A stretch of DNA of 64,000 bases from Klebsormidium nitens (taxonomy: Eukaryota > Streptophyta > Klebsormidiophyceae > Klebsormidiales > Klebsormidiaceae), in NCBI GenBank assembly GCA_000708835.1, contig DF237248.1, positions 44,499-108,498 of the forward strand, read 5' to 3'. The position numbers and the translations under genes were made by a program. The notes under the pieces were generated by a model, which was given only the letters and a program-made list of their open reading frames with translations, was not told the origin of the DNA and searched no databases. How positions within the stretch are numbered: position 1 is the stretch's first letter; each line of letters begins with the position of its first letter. Shown one piece after another: positions 55,357-64,000 of the stretch.

Positions 55357-57001
55357 CATGAGAGCAGGCATTGAGCAAGGCTGTCTTGAAGCCTCTCGTA
55401 AGATTCATCTAGAGTCGTTGAGATCCGTAAGTAGGGACAAGGAGTTGCATTGCTATGTCAAAGTGAGCCGTCAACGCAGCCAGTTGGAGATGATCAGTCG
55501 TCTAGCCTTAGGACCACGCATTAATTATTCGTGCTCGCCATGCAAACATGTTAACCGGTATCGACGTCCCCTAACGCGTTCTTAGAATGTGACCTTAATT
55601 GGCCTAATTCATGCCATGATGCCCAATGCGTATACAAAAGTTTTTGGAATCGGGGCTTTACAAACAACTATTGCCAAGTGCCCTGAACAAGAGCGGCATA
55701 TGCTGCTGCACTCAAACGCGGTGTATATATCATTGCCCGTTTTATCAAATCATCATTATCACGACACCTTTCATGCCACGAAATGCATTCGATGCTGTCG
55801 TAAATGATGACGTGCGATCCATGCAGCGCCCATTCTTTAGGGTCGCAATTCTTCCGAAGTTCATGCCGTTCTCTCTCAGTAAGAATTCCATTGATATTAC
55901 AGAAATCATCTCATGCATATTTCATGCATGATTCGCGATCGATCGTCAGAGTCCAATACGGTGCAACGTGGCTCGATCGCGGGTCCGACGATACGACAAC
56001 AGCGCATTGAATTGGGAAGCCATGTCGTGCATGCATTGAAATGTTAGTTAGTTCAATGTCGACGTAATATACTGTGCACATTGCAGATCATGCACTGTTG
56101 CATGCACTGCCATATGCGCGCTGGCAAGGATTAAATATATAAGCACATGTGCTCGATCGCGATCCTTAACGTATTCAAAGATTTTGTTTGCAATGTATAC
56201 ACGCGTGACCCGGCCAGGAGTAACAACAGCTCATGCAGATGTGATGCATATCACCTAGGCCTGCGCACATAGGTATACGCATGGTTGGTCCGACTGGTGG
56301 TACGTTGCGTCCGCGTCCGGTTGTGTACTTAGGCGGTGCACAAGTTTTCACAACCCAAGGAGGTCGGACTCTGACCTAAGCGAGCTAAGTTGTGGAACGT
56401 AACCATATGAAGCTGACGATTGATAGCTAGAGCTTCGAAAATTGCAGGCAATAGAGGGCCGCTTGTATACATTTGCCACCGCCGGCCGGCCATGTATCTG
56501 GCGCGTCGTTCCGGAGCAGCGCAACTTTGTGCAAACATATCAGTGCTTGGGCGCTTGTCTAGTGCTGTTGATCATGGTACAATTTTGATAAAATTGTCAG
56601 TGACGTTCAGATTCAAGAAATGTCCAGAGCACACAAATCCTGACTCCTTCGCTCCTAGTCAAGAAAAGAACCTTCAGGCTATCAGAGCAGTCTTTGTTTA
56701 CAAGAAATATCAATATGAAGGCCGTAGAGTAGACCAAAACCGTCATGTACTCAACGCTGCCGAGAACAATCTAAAACATTTTGACGACTAGCTTATTATT
56801 TACAAAAAAGTCGGCCATATCAAAATGGCTGGGCCACAAAGCGTCTACTCATAATTGTCTATCAAACACTACTATATATATAATAACAGGTCCTATTAAG
56901 GGCAAGCTCACCAAAAACACACCACTCTTCCCAAAGCACGCTGCAGGCACTAAGTTTGCTGGCGGACACACCTCGCTACTTAGCCTCTTATCTTTCATGA
57001 G
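55357..57001. other. Convergent palindrome-rich spacer between GT61 and membrane protein
   Basis: This 1.6 kb tail-to-tail gap is dense in self-complementary words such as tcatgcatga, gcgatcgatcg, gtgcatgcatt, gcatgcactg and gctcgatcgcgatc, especially 55900-56240. No coding exon is supported. An AT-rich tatatata stretch near 56875 could belong to a 3' end. Confidence 0.5.
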
Positions 57002-60000
57002 TTACTTGTTAAGCCCGACGAGGACGTTGGCAATCAGAACGAGGATATTGAAGGAGGATACCCCCACGCGGAGGTAGAAGTAGAACGGGGACGTTTTCAG
57101 AAGGCCGTCCGGCTCGAGTCCGTTGAAGTACGCAACCAGTAGCATGCCGGCGGACATCAGGATGAGACCCAGATTGAGGACGTTGAACGTGGTGCGCTCG
57201 CGCACCTTCTTGTTGTCGGCAATGTCCTGCATCGCGCCGCCCGCTCTTCATGTCAAGAAAAGCCTTCCAGCATGCATGAAGCTGCCTTTATGAATTTTGA
57301 GCGGCTCCCAACGGGGGCTTATTTGGAAATGGTAACAGCTGATGAGCATGCGACACACAAACCGAGCGCATCGGGCCTTTGCAACGAGGGTCAGATTGTG
57401 CATGTGCAGGCTGCGAGCAGAGCATTTTCAAGGCTTTCTCCGTCAAATAAGCAGGTTGAAACGTGAAGGTGATTGTCGTGGTGCTAGCGTGCATGTGAAG
57501 AAAGAGCAATCTTGGCACAAACCCCTTGCACCGCTCATGTAGATAAACACGGACTTGGGCTCAAGGCTTTTAGTGTTTGATTTCGTTCTTATTACGATTG
57601 AGTTTCTTACAACGACTCAAGCGGATTATGAACTCGGGACTCACCTTGATGCTGGCCATGGCAATTGTAGCCGCCAACGATGCGGCCGACACTCCCCGCG
57701 CAAAGATGACGACGGCGTCTCGAGCGGCGCCTTCCAAAAGGTCCGCCGGCAAGATCATCGCGGGAGCCACGTAAACGGTGAGGCCTGCAGAGCACCGGAT
57801 GGTTCAAGTTCGTTCTGTCTTGTTTCTGCTTGTTTCAACGGGGGAAGGAGAGCGCCGGCAGATCTGTTTCCCGCTGAGCCGCATGCGGCGGCTACCTCCA
57901 CGGGCGACTTCGCTCCGTCTCCGCCCACTGTTTTGAAGTGACATTTGAGACGAAGACAAACGCTGAATGCGGCACACTTCTATCAGGAGTACATAAGCGG
58001 TCGACGAAGTGCGAATCCGTTAAAACAGACCTGCGAGAAAAAACTGAACGTGCACGCACGCTTCAATTGTCCAGAGTACGCCAGGATTTGAAAGCTTTAT
58101 TACTATCGCAATTTAAGGGCCCAGTGATTGCCCCGTATATGGACCCTTGAGTAATGCCTTGCGCTTTCGTATCCCGCACAAGTGCAAACCCGAGCGAAAA
58201 CAGCGTCGGCCGTTTCCGCCGTCCGAACAAGAGCCTCAAGAAGATACATGAAGGCGCTGGAGCAGGCACAATCCTAGCCGCCTCCGGAATAGACACAATC
58301 TGGAAGTCCGCTGAGCTAATAATTTTTTCCAAAGGTTCGCATAATACTTGCCGATTTAAGCGGGGCAGGAAACCGTCAGCAGAGAAGTGTTGGATCGGAT
58401 CAGCTTACCTTGAACGAGGAAGATGAGCGTGGTCGCCAGAGAGAAAAAGCTAAGGGTTCCGCGGACCTTGAAGAGTTCGTTGAACCCCCTCTCGAGTCCG
58501 GAAGTAATCTTCTCAAGCGTGAGTCCGCCAAAGAGCGGGGGGAATAGCGAGGCGGCACCCGTCAAGACAAGGGCAGCACTGCCAGGAACGGTGAGATAAC
58601 CGTCAGCTTTAGTGAAAGAATTTTAGTCACTTCGCCTCAACCGAACATGTACACATGCAGTAAACGTCCCCCCGGATTAGGATCGGGAGATCCGGCCCCA
58701 AGAGAAGGCGCAATACTAGTAGCAACGAGCAGCTCAATTTGTCCGCGTCAGTGGAAATGATCGCAATTCGCAGATAAAAGCAGGGAAAACGCCAGAGGAT
58801 GCGAGGAGCTGTGCAGAGCGACTTGGTTTCTGCAGCACAGGTTGATTGGAACCGATGCAGATAACCTACTTGGTTCACCAGCAGCAGATGAAGTAACACG
58901 TCAACCGGGGCGGGCTTAAAAGCAGTGCTGACGATTTTGGCCTGGTTATATGCGTTGAGGGCCGAGAGTCTGGGTGACCTCTCTGTCCCCCAATCATCGA
59001 ACTCCAGTTCTATAGCTTAGCAGGTTCATTGGTTTTTTGGACACACACTACCGACACGAGACCAGCTTATACACGTTGAGGACGCATAGAAGACATAGAA
59101 AAAGTTGGATAGACCTTCGAGCGCCCGGGAGGTGAACCAGAGCACCCGTCAGAAGGAGAGCAAAACCAGCTTCCCTTTAACCGGTCGTGTCCAAACGAAC
59201 TTCTTGTTAAGTATAGTCAGTGAAGGTGTAGGCAAGGTGGATGCGGAAGCTCACATGGCATATGGCTGGGGCACGATCTTGTTGAGGTAGCCAATCAAGA
59301 CTGGGACTCCGTATCCCACGCCGTAAACGAGCAGCGCAAAGTCGAGCTTGGCAGCCATCCCGGCTGTAGTTTTCTGCACGAGCGGCGGACACCATTCGCT
59401 GAGGAGTTGACTTTCGCTCCGTCGCTGAGGGAGAAATGAATTTGCTCGTCACCCAGGATACCTCGTAGGAGGTTCATACTCTGGCTCGTGATTTGCAAAA
59501 CAGACGGGGGTTGAGTGAATTCTCTTGCGGCTTCCTTTCACTGGCTGTTGCGGCTGAGCTGGGAGTAACGTGCTTTTTTGGGATTGAAGGAAGTGCTGGT
59601 TCTTGACATTCCTCAATCTAGATCGAGATCCTAAGAGTTGGGCCGACCGAGCTCCTCTATGGCTGCTTTCGGAAGTCAGATGCTTCTAGCATAATCTGAT
59701 ACTTGAAGGCCTCCAGGTTATGGGTGAAACGCGCCTGTCCAGAACCTGAGAGTCGAGAAGCCGTTCTTTCAACGGGAAAGCTTTCTCAACCTACATACTG
59801 TCTCCCTAATCCGAAGAGTAAAGTATAGAAAGCAGCTTACCTGGAGGGCCGCGTATAACGAGTAAAGCGACAGCGGAATGAGGCTGGTGCCATAGGAGCG
59901 TACGAAGCTGTACTGCGAGCTAGTGAGAGGCATCACGCCGAGGCCTTGTGTGTAGTAGTCCTGAGTGTGTGCAATCTGGGCAAAGGAGAAGGCAGCAAAG

Positions 60001-61040
60001 CCGGCTCCCAGTAGGCCAAACACAAGGGCTCTGAAGGCTGCGAAACAGATAGGAGTGAGCAGCGGATCAGGTGACATAATAACTACTACCTGGTTCACCG
60101 CTCTCAAAGATTTGTGACCTCTTACAGCTTGTGCAATGCCTACTCAATGAGAATCAAGCCTTTTTTTATAGAGGAAGCACCACGAGTGGTCTCTGATGTC
60201 ACGCAGGGCATACATCCGATCTTTGGCCAACGCATAGCACGATTTGAAGAATCATGTACCAAGGCTGTCTACAATCTCTGTGAAAACGAACAAGAGCCAG
60301 TACCGCCTACTTTGGACACATCTCTATTCTGTACCAGTCATCAGTCCATGACTCAATGTCAGCCCCCCAATCAATATGAGTGCAAGCGAGCGTGCTTCCC
60401 AAACACGCTGCCTCACCTGTTGTCTCTTTGTCTTTTTGACCGTCCTCCAGTTGCGCAGCAACATCTCTGCTCGCACGAACGCTGGCTTTCCTTGGGTGCC
60501 TTGGCACAGCTCTCTTGCTGAAAGCCTCTTTTGAGAGGGGTGCAAATGCCTGGCCCTTGAAGCTTGATGCCTTGAAAAGTTGAGCGGAAGCGGCCAGAGG
60601 GGATGGACAGGGCGAGCAATTGGCTGTAGGGAATTAACGCCAAGGATGATTGATCAACAGCAACCCGGGTAACATTAAGCAGGAGACACATCTAGTGAAC
60701 TCATTCTGGAAGCTGGGGGAAATTCGAACAGGTGGTGGAGGACTCTCATAGAAACCAGTCTATATCTGGATAAAGGGAATTATTCAAACATATGAGCTAG
60801 TTGGCGGTTTGGCTTCAGTTTGGATATTCTGATCCAATCTGAATATTCTGATGACTACCCCATCTGAGTAGTGTCATTCTACTTCTGCAGCCATTGGATA
60901 ATCAGCACTCTACATGTGCACAGGTGTGGGCCTATCGGAGGTGTGCGCCAGACGGTGTAGCAATCATCACCTACATTCAATTCAAGTCCAGATGTTGATA
61001 AACAAAAGGCTTACCTCTTTGCACTAGGAGAGACAAGCAT
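57002..61040 (-). CDS. Multi-pass membrane protein of unknown family
   Basis: Six exons: 61040-61015, 60030-59841, 59373-59255, 58578-58409, 57784-57645 and 57226-57002, giving 289 residues with phases 2, 0, 2, 1, 0 all consistent. About eight hydrophobic helices are visible, for example ALVFGLLGAGFAAFSFAQIA, LDFALLVYGVGYGVPVLIGY, AALVLTGAASLFPPLFGG, LSFFSLATTLIFLVQGL and FNVLNLGLILMSAGMLLVAY. Small-residue-rich helices and short loops resemble plastid or mitochondrial inner-membrane proteins. I do not recognise the family. The start MLVSPSAKRALVFG is the first Met in frame, but an upstream exon near 62753-62650 with a targeting-like sequence could join in phase. No conserved charged motif suggests an enzyme. 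Confidence 0.75.
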
Positions 61041-64000
61041 TGTCTTGAGCTAGCTGAAGTGCCTGGCTTTGTGATGCTTCTAATGGAAGCATCCGCCAGG
61101 CTTCTGACTGTGATTGCGGTTGCTGCCATCCTCTACACTGCTGGCCTTCGAAACGGGAACCTAGAGTCACAAAAGTCAGCTCGTATGAGATGTTGTGAAA
61201 TGATTCACACTTATGCCCCCAGGATGAGGCTAGCGTTCATTTGCTGTTTGAATGTTTGAACAAAGTTCTGGTTCTGCAACTGACTGATCTGTACTCTTGG
61301 GGTTGGCAGACACTGACCCTCTACACTGAGGGTAGAGAAAGAAGAGAGACGCCAAGAACCTGAAAACTTTGCCTGCACTATTCAAAACCCCAATGGATCG
61401 AAACATCCAAATGGCTAGGAATTCAAAACTGACAGATCAATGGCAAAAGCGTTTGCATTGTGAAGCAAAGCCATGAAGATGGATCACCAAACGCGTGATC
61501 ACTTATTTGTGTCAATCATCTGCAAGGGTGAAGACTCAGTTAACAAAGATTGGAACCTTGGACAGCTCTTGGCTTGCTTTTATCACATTCTCAGACTCAA
61601 AATCATGCCTTGCGCAAGGAGATGCCCAATGAGATCTGAGGCTTTTCTAGGAGCGCCCCTGGCAAGACTCCTGCTGCGAATTATTGTGGTCAATGAGAAA
61701 ATGTAGTGGGGCAAGATTCCTCACTACATCAGCAGGCAAATGCAGGTCATCACTAAGCAATGGGCCAGAAGTTGATTGAAGACTTGTCACCACCTACCAA
61801 CGGGTGGTTAGTTTTTCAAACAGAAGGGGCCAAAAGCCAGATTTGTGATTCAATGCAAGCTTCAAAAGGAAGATAGAACAACAATCCTTGCCTTCTGAGC
61901 CAAAGCAGTGGGTGTAGGCTAGTAAAATGCCGACTAACTGTCATTGACAGGGGTTCTTGTTTGCAGGGAAGTGATTGGCTTCAGAAGCTCAGCAGATTCC
62001 CAGGCTTGAAAATTGGTTGAGGTTTGGGTTGCCCAACTTGCAAGAAATAGTCAATGTTTCCTATGACTTCAATAGAGTCAGAAAGGTCATTGGCGCAAAA
62101 TGCACTGCATTCTTACCCAATGCAGGCTGTTTTGAATGCTCAGAAAGTTTGTGTATCCCAGCTAGGTATGACATCAGCGTTCGAATGCAAGGTTGAATAA
62201 CTTCACAATGCGCTTGGTACTCTCATATTTCTCAGCTTCTTGATTTTATGCAAGATCACAACGCATGGGGACAGAGAGGATTGCTCAGAGGTTCACCTTT
62301 TGGCCCAGAGATAGCTTGACGCAAGTGCAGTTGGTCACTATTTGGGATTGGCTGGAAGAACTATAATCAAAGCAGAGTGTGAGGCACTTGAGGGGTCAAA
62401 TGCGGAGGCGCAATTGCCAACAAGCCCAAGCTGGACTACAGAGGCTGCCAATGTTGCAGAGCGCTGTTGAAAGGACTCAATGAGTTTGGCTACTGCTTTT
62501 CAGCTGTGGCTAAGCACAGCAGCTTTGCAAAGACTTCTAAAGGGAGATCTGCAACTGGTGCATTGTCTTAGCAAACGCTGAAGACAGTGCCTTACTAATT
62601 AGAAGCTTCTTCAATCCGTCAAACATCCTTGGACGAAACTCACCTTCCAATGCGTTCGTAGCTGCCAGAGGCGCGGCAATGGCAGGCTTTTCCTTGAGCT
62701 CGTCAAACTGACTGCTTCTTCCACTTCTGCCTGTGAGACACAGTTTTGACAAATTTTAAATGCTCGTTGACAATTGACGTTTGACAATTCACGAAGCCAT
62801 TTGACCGCCGCGCCGCCGGTTTCAAAATCCCGGCTGGCCAATCATTGAACAGGAGAATCGGCCAGTTGGCATGGGCAAAATAATCCGGGTACTTGCTTCA
62901 CCGATGCAAATGAAACCTGGGCGCCCGGAAAAGTCCAAATAGCATGTGCTAGTGGATTTGCCCCGGGGACCCAAGAACGCAAAGAACATAAAGTACCCCG
63001 ACTTCCGTTGAGTAACTGAAAGCGTGTCGCTGGGGGCATGATTGAATCAATCACTGGTCATACAGCGATCACACATGAAAGCGAACTTTTCCGGCCGGTG
63101 ACAGATTTCGACGGCTGTTTGGCCGGCTGCAGTCGGGTCGATCACACATAGCGACCGTCAACTTCTGGTCGGTACAGCCGTCGAGCTGTTTTGGCGATGG
63201 TCAAATCTGGGACGTCCGATGACCGCTAAACAAGGAAAGTCTTCCAGGAACCGAGCAACTTTGCTTGATATAACCTGCCAGAGTGCGTGAAGACTCCGTG
63301 CTTATGGTATGCCCAATGGTAAATCTTTCTCTCCGAATACGTGTCACAGCTTATTACCACCTAACAGGTTTGTATCCCCGGGAGATTGAATCCAAGACCC
63401 ATAACTCTGACAGGTCTATGATGCCCATGTTCCCCATGATCATGTCAATTTAACCCTACTCATCCTATCTGAACACCGGTCATTTTTTTATATCCGTCCC
63501 ATATCCGTATACTCTGTGTTTTGTGATTATAAACACCTATATGAGATTCACATATGCTTTTCAGCCTGATGATGATGTCCGTAAAACACAACCCGCGACG
63601 GCAAGGTTTTGCCCCGGGGGAACATGTTTGCCACGGAGGCTTCCTCGACATTTGACGGCAGTACCGACCGTCGCCGCAGTGGCCGACCGACAAAAGTATG
63701 GCAGAAATTTTCTGGCCGCCGTCGACGGCCAGAATGGCCAGAAGGCGAAAATCGCCGGCCGGAAGTTGGTTTTCCGGCATGTGTGATCGTTGTATGATGA
63801 CACACATGCCGGCAGCCGGACAAGTTCCGGATTGTCCAAGTTCCAGCCACTTCCAGCCGTCGGCGTCGGCCGGGAAATCCTTTCCCAACTTTCCGGGCGG
63901 CCGACCGCCCGGGGACGGCCGGTGAGCAAATCAGTAGGCTCTAGAGTCTAGAGTCTACGTAGTTCAGTCGAAATTCTCGGCCGGCCGGTCCCCACACTGA
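61041..64000. other. Right-hand flank, mostly without recognised genes
   Basis: From 61041 to 62500 there is no supported exon. At about 62648-62745 on the minus strand, a segment bounded by a CTCACAG acceptor and a GTGAGT donor is open in two frames; one reads SLTSSRKSLPLPRLWQLRTH, which is targeting-like and could be a 5' exon of the neighbouring membrane protein. From 63080 to the end the DNA becomes GC-rich with many ggccgg words and a hairpin. No protein was recognised there. Confidence 0.4.
63774..63812. other. 12-bp inverted repeat in a ggccgg-rich block
   Basis: The arms CCGGCATGTGTG (63774-63785) and CACACATGCCGG (63801-63812) are exact reverse complements around a 15-base loop. The surrounding 63600-64000 is unlike the rest of the window in being rich in cggccg and ccggcc. 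Confidence 0.7.

Noticed and set aside
61059-61259. Plus-strand frame with a hydrophobic stretch (LLTVIAVAAILYTAG)
   Set aside because: Short, without matching splice signals or neighbours in phase; a single hydrophobic run is not enough to support a gene.

Overview
This is nuclear DNA of a eukaryote, almost certainly from the green plant lineage. Every recognisable gene is broken by many GT-AG introns. The gene set is plant-like: a plant-type mitochondrial NAD-malic enzyme, the plant/fungal GPC acyltransferase GPC1, a GT61 Golgi glycosyltransferase and a MAX1-like (CYP711-type) P450. Moderate GC, introns of about 100-900 bases and a polysaccharide deacetylase not usual in flowering plants suggest a streptophyte alga such as Klebsormidium. 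The species name is inference; the lineage is well supported.

Layout. Nine protein genes were rebuilt exon by exon with consistent intron phases, and they alternate strand without exception: (1) NAD-malic enzyme, minus, <1-8948, cut by the left edge; (2) NodB-type polysaccharide deacetylase, plus, 10158-14720; (3) dienelactone-hydrolase-like alpha/beta hydrolase, minus, 15731-19000; (4) GPC1, plus, 22632-28471; (5) organelle-targeted S51 peptidase, minus, 29876-31781; (6) an unrecognised six-TM protein with a huge disordered tail carrying about 13 FTLDAS motifs, plus, 32805-39004; (7) CYP711-like P450, minus, 40745-48096; (8) GT61 glycosyltransferase, plus, 49542-55356; (9) an unrecognised 289-residue multi-pass membrane protein, minus, 57002-61040. 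The genes do not form one pathway. They cover C4-acid metabolism (1), wall or surface polysaccharides (2, 8), membrane lipids (4), small-molecule or peptide turnover (3, 5) and oxidative specialised metabolism (7).

The most striking pattern is not a gene. In at least five of the nine genes (malic enzyme, hydrolase, GPC1, P450, GT61, probably also the deacetylase), the DNA straddling one exon-intron junction is tandemly repeated two to five times, with units of about 85-250 bases. Degenerate decoy exon ends therefore sit inside the neighbouring intron, each with its own splice signal. Two P450 introns also carry minisatellites whose units are a splice-donor-like or a branch-point/polypyrimidine-like sequence.

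The four tail-to-tail spacers are rich in short perfect palindromes and hairpins, including a 14-bp stem at 40144-40179. Two related small inverted-repeat elements lie in P450 introns. No tRNA, rRNA, CRISPR array or bacterial-type operon was seen.
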